Shown: one piece after another, positions 50,097-58,679 of the stretch
Numbering within the stretch: the stretch's first letter is position 1
Layout of the letters: each line of letters begins with the position of its first letter
Source of the DNA: Spinacia oleracea
Lineage: Eukaryota; Streptophyta; Magnoliopsida; Caryophyllales; Amaranthaceae
Reading direction: 5' to 3'
Assembly: GCF_020520425.1 (NCBI RefSeq)
Contig: NC_079491.1
Location: 22,993,449 to 23,057,448, forward strand
Length of the DNA stretch: 64,000 nt
Position numbers and translations under genes: made by a program
Notes under the pieces: generated by a model
Database searches by the model: none
Seen by the model: the letters and a program-made list of their open reading frames with translations, nothing else
Told to the model about the DNA's origin: nothing

Positions 50097-51953
50097 AGAC
50101 ATAAAAACATAAATAAATAAATAAATAAATAAGTAAAAGTAAGAAGAATCAAAATGGAAGTTGTATAACTCAAATGAAGTCATCAATGTATATTCTCTCC
50201 CTCCACTTTATCCTAGCTAACGCCCTATTTTCCTCAAACCCAAGAAAGCTCATATCGTGCTCAATCACATTCCTCCAAATTTTCTCAGGTCTTCCCCTAC
50301 CCCTTGCAATTCTATCACTTTGCCACCCTTCTAGCCTCCTAACCTGGGTATCACTTAATCTTCTGCTTACATGCCCAAACCATCTTAAACGATTTTCCAT
50401 CATCTTAAACTCAATCGGTGCAACCCCTATTTTCTTCCTAATAATCTCATTCCTCAAACGATCCCTTCTTGTATGCCCACACATCCAACATAACATGCGC
50501 ATCTCCGCCACATTCATCTTAAGCACATGACAATGTTTCACTGCCCAGCATTCCGTGCCGTATAACAACGCCGGTCGAATTGTCTTGTGGTAAAATTTTC
50601 CCTTCAATCTTTGGGGCATGCCTGGATCACATAGGAACCCCGTGGCACCTTTCCACTTCAACCAACCTGCTTTGGTAATATAACCATTAACCTATCCACC
50701 AAAATTAAACAGCCACAATTATGCTAATATTTCTATCTAAATAATACGTCCTCCATTTTTTTTAATTGCACCACTTAGATTTCACGCTTGCCAATGCACT
50801 ATTTTAACCATTAATATCTCTCATTATACATTTGTAAAAATTATAAAAACTTGATAATTTGAAAGCATATTTCGAGACGAATGTAACAAGATCCCACATG
50901 AATATATCTTTCTTTACATATAAATCACAAAAAATAACTATATAAGAATATGTGAATAGTATCAAAACCTAAGATGGTGCAATTAAAAAAAAATGGCGGA
51001 AGTATTAATCAATATGTTCCTCCAAATAACATTAATCAATGTTTCTTCAAATAACATTAATGAGAAAAGGGAGCATGAAGAGCATGTTAACCTCTAGGTA
51101 ATCTATATCAAAGATGAAGGATGTTATGTGTGGAAAATTTTACCAAACAAAAGCCACTACTTCCGGGCATTTTTTCCTTTCAACACAAAACTATTCTATA
51201 AAAGATTCAAGAACAAAAATGATAAAACTGGACAGCGTCTCAATGAGCATCATCAAACATACCGAGGTGTTAAGCGTTCGGAGTCTTAGTGCAAGGCATG
51301 AGGCAAAACTACTGCAAAAGCATTCATCGAGAATACTAGGGGACACATTTTTTAGAACTAATTATACAGCCATTAACAGAGTATATGACGTTAAGCTGTA
51401 AAATTAAGACATGTAGTCAATCAGTTTTTCTAATCAAAATAAAATACTTAGCAGTATACAAAGTAAATACTGGCTCTAAGAAATTTAATGGGGTAATGTA
51501 ATACTACCTCCGTTCCTAAAAGTTCTTTACGCTTTCCGTTTTAGTCTGTTCCTGAAAGTTCTTTACACTCTAGTTTACTCCATTTTTAGCATATTAATTT
51601 TACATTCGTACCCTTATTGGGACCACTACAACATACAACTTGCAATTTTTTATTATTGGAATCCACCATAACTTACCCATTCACAATACTTTAATATTAA
51701 CTTTCATCCCCTCACATTGTTGGACAATTTATAGCCACTTTTTTTCCCATTTGTTACCCCACCATCACATTTCATCAAAGTTCCTTAATTACCGTGCAAA
51801 CAGTAAGCGTAAAGAACATTAAGGAACGGATGTAGTACAATATTGCCAAGCAATTCTGAATTTAGTGGGGTAAATGACAGGAATAGTATTTTTTTTTTGT
51901 ACATAGAGAAAGAAAGAAAGAATGACAGGAATGGTATTTTTTTTTGTACATAG

Positions 51954-52007
<54 letters not shown>

Positions 52008-55000
52008 GAAGAAAGAAAGAAAGAAAAAAAGAAAGAAAGAAGAAAGGAAAGACAAGATAGATGAGCAACTCTTCAGATCTACTTTACTTTCGACTGCCAT
52101 ATCAAAACGGTGCGCTCTTATGCCTGGGGAATAAACAGAATTTTCACGAAGACATTAAAAAGTTATTACGAGGGGGGGAGAAAAGACAATATAGTGAAAA
52201 ACTAAGGCAGAGAAACTAAAAATTACAAGACATAAATTAGAAGCAAAATACCTAGTATCAAAGAGACAATGGAAACAGTGAAAAACGTTGCAAAATAGAT
52301 TAAATAAGTTCAAAAGGGAGTCACATTACCCACACGAACATCAGGCTTTCAAAGGAGGTATCCTTGTTAAGTGTAGGTTAACCCAAATTTCCTTAGGCTC
52401 ACCTAAGTGTACCTTCCAAATTTCTAAGGGCTATCAAGAACTGTACCAGAAGTCTTTCCCTTGAAATTTTGGGTTATCTTTCTCTTCAAGTGCTGTAGAC
52501 ACTCCATTTTAGCCAAGACGAGCTGATACGATGAACTAACTCCCTAATGCCTTACCTTAGTTACCTGTAGTAAGTTTTCTTCGCTAAAGCATGTGTACAA
52601 TCTTGATCCCAAAAGTATCATCGCTGAAGTTACACTTTAAGTAATCTATCTGAGTTCTACTCAATCTCAACCTCCTTATTTCAAAGCAACCTTTCCAAAG
52701 TTCTAGCTTGTCAGGGTGGCCTTCTCTAATATCATCCAAAAACAACCTCATATGCAAACACAATAAACCAAAGCACATGCCCCTGGATTCTCCCTCCACT
52801 TACACACAAAACGGCATAAAACAGGTCTAACACCCTCAGCTCCTCCACACTTTATACACATAACTCAAACATAGTCATCAATCACCATCTTAGCATCTAT
52901 GAAGTGAGATTACCATTACCAAGTCATACACTGAAATTAGAAAGCACAATATCATGACTGCAGTTGCATGCACAAAGTTCAAAGCTCTGCGTTAAGGTCA
53001 TTAGCTGCAACTTTCAAGTCTGACATTAAGCCATTAAGGTCATTCCTGGTGGAAACACTGTCTCTTGGAAACAATTGGTTTTTTTTTTGTTGGGACGAAC
53101 TAATATTTAAGCAGGGTCAAAAGGTGTGCCATAATAGAGCTTAAAGTCATCCAAATGTCTAAGCATAAACATCCTGCTCTAAAGTTTGCAGGGGAGTGTT
53201 TATAGAGCTCCCCAAAAAAGAAGCATCCTCTTGGCGACCAAATCTGCCACCATATTCCTAGCCCTCTCCAAATGGATCAAGGTTCCCTGGCTGCCTCGTA
53301 CATCATGTAGTCAAGCATAGCTTACAATACAAACCCTTGATTCTGTTACAACCTGTTATCCCTTCCACTGCCACCTTCATGTCTGAGAACATTCTATAGC
53401 TTGTTCATCCACGGTGCTTGCCCAGATGGCTACTTGGTTGGTCGCCACTATCTTTGCAAAGTTTAGATCTGTGTGGACTTCAATGAAGAAAGTTGTCACA
53501 CACACTGTCCCTGCAAATTCAAGCCAAAGTGCCAAACCATCCAGCATAGTAGTAGCGGAGAAGGATGCATCAACAGAAAGTTCCATTGTGAGGAGAGATG
53601 CGTGGTTTGGGTTGAGCATGGACTAGGGTAGTATGTACGCTGGAAATAGAAGAACTCAATTGAATCCCAGTGACTATGTTTCAGGTACACACTACACAGG
53701 CAATGGGATACTCTCTTTATCAAAATAAACATTTATTCTTTCTAATCCAAATTCCAAAGGGTCGTAGAGAAACAGGTTATATATTACAGGTTTGCCAAGG
53801 TATATTATCTTGTGTGGAGAAAAATGAGAGGCTTGAGTTTATCAAGTGAAGGAGGTTTTGTTCATAGAACTGTTGAGGAGTACTCGTGTTGTCACATATC
53901 TCAAAAGCTCTTAGGCAGTCTCTAATAACATGGAAGAATGTTTTAGGGATGGTATGACAAAGATCAAAGGTGGGTGACTGGTAGGAAGGCTATTCCAAAG
54001 GATAGACGATATACAGAATTTGATTTTCAAACTATATCCCAGTCCAAGTTCATCCCTCTAAAATCTACTTGACTCTTCCCGAAATTGAAATGGCCATATA
54101 AATTACAAGTACAATGTTTTTGGAGCTAATCATCCAAAACAATATCATATTTAAAGAACATTGCACATACCCTTGGATTCTCCCTTGAGTTACATACTTA
54201 CATGCTAAGCGGCATAACACATATCTAAGGCTATTAGCTCTTTAACTCTTCATACATAGAACTCTCTTAAACACAGTCATCAAAGCCCCTCTTACCACCT
54301 AAGAGGAGTCCGGCCTATTTATTATGGAACAACCATTACCAGATAATACAAAATGGTTTTGTCCAGTGTCTACAAAGTCCAAAACTACGCCCAAAGTTGC
54401 ATAACTTTAGCCAGAGTAGCAATGTTCCCTGTGAACCCTTTCTGGTGGAAATGTTTTCTCTTTGTGAATAACATTGAACCTAATCATCTATCTCTTCCCA
54501 AATTCACATGGGCACAAAAGACACTACAAGAACATTGCATATTGGCAACTAAATATAAACCCATTGATAAAAACTGAAACAATCACAGCACAAAGCAGCT
54601 TAATTAACCCTGATCACACCCACTATTCATCCCTCAATGCATAACCAAACTACACCACTTTCACATTAAAAGTACACAAAATTCAATAACAATAATCAAG
54701 AAAATCAAAATCAAAAATCGAAAAAGGTGGGTAAAAGAATTTTCAAACATACCCGTCTTTGAACGCGAGAAAGATTATCAGAAACAATAGAAGCGTCAGG
54801 AGAAGAGCCGAGAACAGCAATGGCGGCAGCTTGCTGCTCAATTGCGCAACGAATCATTGCCATAACCCGAACCCCGGCCGCAACCATAACCAATAAAAAG
54901 GGGAGCACCTGGCTGCGGCTACAAGATCGGCCATGCCCGCAAACAAAGAGTGAGCTGCCAATGGCGATAACTCCGACATTGTTGACACCTAATACTATGC

Positions 55001-55091
55001 TCATCCATCGCAGATTCTTCACCAATTTCTTCAATGACATACACATTTCTGCCCGTTTTCTCGCTGCCCGCTTTTTGAGGCGTTTTCTCAT
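35909..55091 (-). CDS. sn1-specific diacylglycerol lipase-like protein (class 3 lipase), 14 exons
   Basis: Exons in coding order: 55091-54753, 47758-47635, 46832-46613, 46533-46433, 43669-43548, 43412-43321, 43130-43025, 40378-40224, 39726-39605, 37878-37739, 37091-36994, 36855-36590, 36488-36107, 35984-35909. Joined they give 780 residues. Four hydrophobic segments (about 30-52, 62-81, 124-145, 166-184) precede the catalytic part, the layout of diacylglycerol lipases. The lipase part has YFIVVLHDIKSVVIAVRGTE, SSFPHYGHSGIVEAARELY, the nucleophile elbow RIVGHSLGGS (Ser about 495), VYAYGPLPCLDS with a candidate Asp (527), and DHLPWRC with a candidate His (752). The likely reaction is release of an sn-1 fatty acid from diacylglycerol at a membrane; this is family-based. 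Intron 8 starts GC. The open frame continues 47 codons above 55091 (to about 55232) without an ATG, so the start is uncertain. L24 and this gene converge. Confidence 0.88.
39727..40223 (-). other. GC-AG intron in the lipase gene
   Basis: On the coding strand exon 8 ends GATTGATAAA and the intron starts GCAAGT, the usual context of GC donors. Using the nearby GT (GCAA|GTAACC) puts exon 9 out of frame and hits TGA. The GC junction reads DLDGLIN|GTYVDP. Confidence 0.78.
40671..40830. repeat. TTA/TTTA-type simple repeat next to a MITE end
   Basis: Imperfect TTA and TATTTA repeats, preceded at about 40563-40660 by GGCCCTGTTCTTTTTGGC and CAGTTCAGTTCAG motifs that look like the end of another MITE family. 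AACTGAACTGAA near 58300 may be related. Confidence 0.75.
40897..41167. mobile_element. Stowaway-like MITE in lipase intron 7
   Basis: Ends TACTACCTCCGTTCCTAAA and its inverse TTTAGGAACGGAGGTAGTA. It is a close relative of 51502-51837: both start TACTACCTCCGTTCCTAAAA and contain GTTGGACAATTTATAGCCAC. Confidence 0.88.
41402..41590. mobile_element. Two partial MITE ends in direct orientation
   Basis: ACTCCCTCCGTCCTAGATTA at 41403 and ACTCCCTCCGTCCCAGATTA at 41557, both followed by GTTGTTACA. No matching inverse end was found nearby. Confidence 0.55.
42354..42375. repeat. Poly-C run
   Basis: About 22 C residues in lipase intron 7. Confidence 0.9.
45248..45271. repeat. Poly-C run
   Basis: About 24 C residues in lipase intron 4. 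Confidence 0.9.
45811..46074. mobile_element. Stowaway-like MITE in lipase intron 4
   Basis: Ends TACTCCCTCCTTTCTTAAAT and AAACGGAGAGAGTA (inverted). It shares the AACAAGATTCCACATGAATA internal motif with other elements in the window. Confidence 0.82.
47907..48435. mobile_element. MITE with repeated TACCACC motifs, possibly Mutator-type
   Basis: The two halves are inverted copies rich in TTTTTACCACCT, several per side. The ends are GTACAAATTGTTTTATACCA and the inverse of GGATAAATTGTTTTTTACCA. Flanks TAATTATAA (47898-47906) and TAATTATTA (48436-48444) match at 8 of 9 positions, as expected for an old 9-bp duplication. Confidence 0.65.
48540..48735. repeat. Tandem duplication of about 100 bp in lipase intron 1
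   Basis: GCAACATATTCC-TTCTAGATTGCA through CTTCTATAGAAGCATAACAA is followed by a second copy (ACAACATATCCC to CTTCTATGGAAGCATAACAA) with roughly ten differences. Confidence 0.85.
48745..49005. mobile_element. Stowaway-like MITE in lipase intron 1
   Basis: Ends TACTTCCTCCGTTTTTTGTT and its inverse AACAAAGGAAGTA, followed inside by TTGCACCATTT / AAATGGTGCAAG. Confidence 0.85.
49578..49627. repeat. (AT)n microsatellite
   Basis: About 24 AT units without interruption. Confidence 0.95.
49697..50024. mobile_element. Stowaway-like MITE inside the LINE
   Basis: Ends TACTCCCTCCGTATTTATTT and its inverse AAATAAATACGGAGGGAGTA. A partial second right end (AAATAAATACGG) occurs at 49970. Confidence 0.9.
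50050..50091. repeat. (AAT)n microsatellite
   Basis: About 14 AAT units next to the MITE, within the LINE 3' part. Confidence 0.95.
50745..51004. mobile_element. Stowaway-like MITE in lipase intron 1
   Basis: Ends TACGTCCTCCATTTTTTTTA and TAAAAAAAAATGGCGGAAGTA are inverse. TTGCACCACTTAG / AAGATGGTGCAA lies inside, with the AACAAGATCCCACATGAATA motif. Confidence 0.82.
51502..51837. mobile_element. Stowaway-like MITE in lipase intron 1
   Basis: Ends TACTACCTCCGTTCCTAAAA and TAAGGAACGGATGTAGTA (inverse). Same subfamily as 40897-41167. Confidence 0.88.
51908..52047. repeat. (GAAA)n microsatellite
   Basis: Long GAAA/AAAG run, with a short direct duplication of GACAGGAATAGTATTTTTTT and ACATAGAGAAAGAAAG just upstream (51877-51960). 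The open frames here come from the repeat. Confidence 0.95.
52700..53060. repeat. Diverged intron-1 duplication, copy A
   Basis: Resembles 54105-54460. Shared motifs in the same order include ATCCAAAA, GGATTCTCCCT, GGCATAA, CATAGTCATCAA / CACAGTCATCAA, CCATTACCA and CTGGTGGAAA. Many small differences make it an old copy. Confidence 0.6.
54105..54460. repeat. Diverged intron-1 duplication, copy B
   Basis: Partner of 52700-53060, same orientation, about 1.4 kb apart in lipase intron 1. Confidence 0.6.
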
Positions 55092-55275
55092 TGCACGAAT
55101 TTGTAGAAGATTTGGTGGTACGTTAATGAGGAATAATGGATGTCTGACATTGTTGATGATGGCTCTTCCTCCCTTTTCCCCACGCAAAGGAAGAACAACA
55201 ATGGGTTTATTATTATTATTAACTATACCCACGACACGATTTGTAATCTAAATATATAATTTAAATATAAATTTA

Positions 55276-55672
55276 GGTAATTTGGTGAAACACTACCTTT
55301 AAGTAAATTATATTTAGGTAATTTAAGTTTGATGGTTTTGTGAATTGCTATATTAAAGAAAATTATATTTTACTACCTTATAAATTTGGTTTGTTTGACT
55401 AACACTACCATTTGACGTTTTTCGTTAATGTTTTCCGTTTTTAAACTCCACTACAACGGCTATAGTATATGGCAAATGAACAAAATAACAACTGAAGAGA
55501 GATATTTTAAAGAATATAAGAAATACACGACGGAAAACATTAACGAAAAACGTCAAATGGTAGTGTTAGTCAAACAAACCAAACTTATAAGGTAGTTAAA
55601 TTTAAAAAAGTTTTTATAAGGTAGCAATTCACAAAACCACCAAACTTAAAGGTAGTGTTTCACGATATTTCC
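55276..55672. mobile_element. Mutator-type MITE (397 bp), same family as 14581-14848
   Basis: The inverted ends contain GTGAAACACTACCTTTAAG, close to the GTGAAACACTACCTTAATG of the other copy. An exact 9-bp duplication ATAAATTTA flanks it (55267-55275, 55673-55681). A second inner inverted repeat (CATTAACGAAAAACGTCAAA) lies at the centre. It sits directly upstream of the lipase gene start. Confidence 0.88.
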
Positions 55673-55681
55673 ATAAATTTA

Positions 55682-56299
55682 TATGAAATTTAAACTATAG
55701 TGGTAGATAATAATACTAATTAGAATTAATGATGGATAATTTTGTTGTTAACATATCTGTCGTCTTATTTATTAAAAAATAAAACAAAAAGGTACATAGA
55801 CAAAATTATATTCATCAATCATCATCATTCATCACCTCTATCAAAATTAAATTTATTTTAATCCACCATTCCCTTCGATAGTTATATCTACCTTAATACT
55901 CTTCTCATATGCCTCATTATCCGACCACTTAACACATAACCCCACCATTTACTTTATTTATCTAGAGATGACGTTGAGACAGGGCGTGACCTTTACATCG
56001 TACCCGTCTAAAAAATTTCATCCCCATCCCCGCCACCACCAGTGATAAGAACGATAGCCATCCCATCTCATCCTCGTCTCGACTCTCGAGGGGTAAAAAA
56101 CAAAATCCCTCTCTGCTCCACCATCCACCCCATGTATCCACATCCACCTCAAACCCTCCCCTAGATTCACCTATTTTTTTGGTAAGAGTTTTGAATTTTA
56201 AATCTTTTATCTAGAGAATTCGACAATTTGGTTATCTATTTAATTAGAGTAATTGAGTAAATAAACAAAATGTTATACTACATAGGTAGGATAGTATTC
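55682..56299. other. Non-coding stretch upstream of the lipase gene
   Basis: AT-rich DNA with a C-rich part at about 55980-56160. I see no gene or element. Confidence 0.5.
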
Positions 56300-57202
56300 T
56301 ATCCCTCCCAGTTTAATCGTTACATTAAGTTTTCACGGAGTTTTATGATAAGTAGATTTTGGCTTATCTATTATATTTATCTATCTATCTATCTATCTAT
56401 ACTAATATATTAAAAGGCATTGCGAGAAAAGTTTATGTGCCACGTATAACTCTCCTATTTACGCCACAACATCCATTCACCAAGGTTGTGTGATGTTATT
56501 GACAACAAAAATCATTATAATAAGGTTTGAACACAAGACCTCAAGTTTGGAGATTAACTCTCATTACCATCTTAACCAACCACTAATTGGTATTTATTCA
56601 TGTACTTTAACTTATAAATACATATAACGTGAAGTTGAAAACAACAATTTCTTTATGTTACCTTTATTTCTTATGAACTGTATTGGAATAAAATAATAAT
56701 TAAAATATTAGGAAAACCACAAATTAAACATGATACTATAAGTCTCATAAACATCAACTATAGACATGCCCTGAATATATCTAATTTTGGTATTTATTAA
56801 TTTGAAGCACTTAGTTCCATTAGAAAATAAATTAGACGAATTGTGTGATGATCTAATTGAAAAATCACTTGGCATGATAAATGACGTAATGCACATGTGT
56901 AGCTGATGAATTTAATTAATCTTTTCACTTTAATGAACTACATGCATTTTGGTCAAATATTGAGCTGAGAAGAATGTCGAATTTTAATTATTCAAAGTAG
57001 CAATCGGGACATCGTCCGGGCCACACACTAGTTTAAACACAAAAGTAGTTGAAGTGAATGAGAGAATAAGTAAGACCTTAAATTTTGATAGTGAGAAGAG
57101 ATGTAATATATTAGTGAGTTCATGCCATAAAAGAAGTATGAAAAATAAATTGATGGTCGAAAAAAGAAAGTGTGACGATTAAATTGGAATAAAAGGAGTG
57201 TA
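56300..57202. mobile_element. MITE interrupted by a Helitron
   Basis: The left part (TATCCCTCCCAGTTTAATCG, TTACA) and the right part (GACGATTAAATTGGAATAAA, AGGAGTGTA) are inverse to each other. They are separated by the Helitron 56396-57031, so the MITE was there first. A second AATAAAAGGAGTGTA lies at 57229. Confidence 0.6.
56396..57031 (+). mobile_element. Non-autonomous Helitron (636 bp)
   Basis: The 5' end TCTATACTAATATATTAAAA follows an A. The 3' end has an imperfect hairpin CGGGACATCGTCCGGG followed by CCACACACTAG before a T. A 5' TC, a 3' CTAG and insertion between A and T are Helitron hallmarks. No Rep/helicase frame is present. Confidence 0.85.
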
Positions 57203-57239
57203 AAAAAATGTTGATCACCCGCGTTAGAATAAAAGGAGT

Positions 57240-57757
57240 GTAATTCATATAATGAATTAGATGAAGGATAATCAAGGAAGGCATTGTAATCGTATTTTTA
57301 TAATAATTATAAATATATTTTATTATATTTATAAAGCATTTTATGATTTTTAGAATTTATTTCGCATTTAAATATTATTTAAATGTATTTTAATTAATTA
57401 GAATATTTATTATTTTAATTAATTACGAAACGAATTTAATTTTTGAGTCGGAAAATTTAATGGGTCGCAAGTAATTTTAAAGGTTTAGGTTTTTAAATAA
57501 AAGTCCAACTCGTTTTATTAATCGAGCTCAATCAAAAGAATTTAATTCTAAGCTCTAGGCTAGCCCAATCATTTAATTGCTAAGCCCAATGTCAAATTTC
57601 CAAGCCTAACCCACTAGGGATTTGAGAGCCTATAAATAGGACTCTCCTCATTAAATGATCCCCCTTATTTTTCATTAAAGCCTCTCTCTTTTTCTTGCCC
57701 CACACTCTTCCTCTCTCTCTCCTCTCTTGTCCGGCTCACCCGCACGCCCGCACCGCG
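57240..57757 (+). mobile_element. LTR-like segment with a TATA box
   Basis: TGTAATCGTATTTTTATAAT at about 57286 resembles the possible LTR start at 26067. AT-rich DNA follows, then repeated AGCCCAA motifs, TATAAATA at 57631-57638 and a C/T-rich leader. The layout is that of an LTR U3-R region. No second LTR or protein is visible. Confidence 0.4.
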
Positions 57758-57782
57758 CGTGCGGGTGAGCCGGACAAGAGAT
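57724..57782. repeat. Perfect 25-bp inverted repeat with 9-nt loop
   Basis: The left arm 57724-57748 (starting TCTCTTGTCCGGCTCACCCG) and right arm 57758-57782 are exact reverse complements, separated by CCGCACCGC. It is GC-rich in an AT-rich setting. Confidence 0.95.
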
Positions 57783-57805
57783 GATGTAAAATAAGATCAA
57801 CGCGT

Positions 57806-58249
57806 CTTCTATGTGACCAGCCACACCATCAATTTGATGATGTGATGCTCGCGCGCAACTCCCTCGCTCGCAGCTACTATGGAGAAGGTTATTGACTGAT
57901 GTTACATGACTTTCTATGCTGGTGTTACTTATACGTTGTATTCGCTGTTACTTTTCTTGTTTTACTGCAGTTTCTTCAATTTCATGTTAGAGGTTCCTTG
58001 TATAGACTGGTGTTATTTGACTTTCTATGCTGGTGTTACTTATACATTGTATTCGCTGTTACTTTTCTTGTTTTATTGCAGTTTCATGTTAGAGGTTCCT
58101 TGTATAGACTGGTGTTACTTCATTTTCTATGTTGGTGTTACTATTAGATTCCGCTAACCAGCGCGCTAGGCTTTAAACGCACTGGGCTTATTTATGAGTG
58201 TGAATACGACACACCATCAAGTTGATTGTGTGTCCGGTCACATATAAGA
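57806..58249. mobile_element. Inverted-repeat-bounded element with an internal tandem repeat
   Basis: GTCTTCTATGTGACCAGCCA at the left matches the inverse of the right end (GTCTTATATGTGACCGGACA). The similarity runs about 40 bp, including ATCAATTTGATG / ATCAACTTGATG. No clear target duplication was found. The interior holds the tandem repeat at 57905-58142. Confidence 0.5.
57905..58142. repeat. Tandem repeat, two units of about 105-115 bp plus a partial
   Basis: The unit starts TGACTTTCTATGCTGGTGTT and ends GGTTCCTTGTATAGACTGG. The second unit lacks CTTCAATTT-like bases present in the first. A third, partial unit begins at about 58118. Confidence 0.9.
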
Positions 58250-58679
58250 CTTGAGAAAATACGATTACTAAATACATAGATGAACACAACGCCGTTTTTT
58301 TAAACTGAACTGAATGGAGACGAACTAACTGAAATAAAGACGGAAATTTGTTCAACTTCACTTATTTTTGTGCAATAAAAGTTAATTTTGTTGAACTTGA
58401 ACTTATTTTAACAAGCTCAGGAGAACAGTGCCAAAATCAGACAAAGAAAGTAATAAGAATCGCCAAAATTTTATATCATCTGAAAAGGCTCATCTCTCTA
58501 TTTATCTACTAACACAAATTTAACCCTAAGAACGAAGCTTACATATGGTAAACACTTACCACCTCTGGGGCACCATCCTACTCCTTGCACACAGACTGGA
58601 TGCAATAAAAGTAGGAGTGGGCCCCACATAATACATACCAAATAATACACGGGCTAAATGACTACTGTTTGCACAATAA
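58250..58679. other. Downstream flank of EPFL9
   Basis: Contains AACTGAACTGAATGG and ACAGTGCC motifs at 58300-58433 that may be a MITE remnant, then about 240 bp that probably include the EPFL9 3' UTR. Confidence 0.4.

Larger units (their letters stand above)
49420..50690 (-). mobile_element. 5'-truncated RTE-type LINE in lipase intron 1
   Basis: On the minus strand 50661-50170 encodes the C-terminal part of a plant LINE reverse-transcriptase polyprotein: LLYGTECWAVKHCHVLKMNV, MLCWMCGHTRRDRLRNEIIR, ENRLRWFGHVSRR and GRGRPEKIWRNV. The 3' end near 49420-49470 carries GTTAGCCGACCCCAAAACAT and GGCTTTGTTAATGTTGG, typical of plant RTE tails. A MITE (49697-50024) and simple repeats split the 3' part. 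Most of the polymerase and all of the endonuclease are missing. Confidence 0.8.

Noticed and set aside
51819-52134. Frames rich in Lys/Arg/Glu or Ser/Phe
   Set aside because: They are translations of the (GAAA)n microsatellite.
57899-58157. Two overlapping 80-codon frames with hydrophobic Cys/Tyr-rich protein
   Set aside because: They are translations of the tandem repeat and have no supporting signals.
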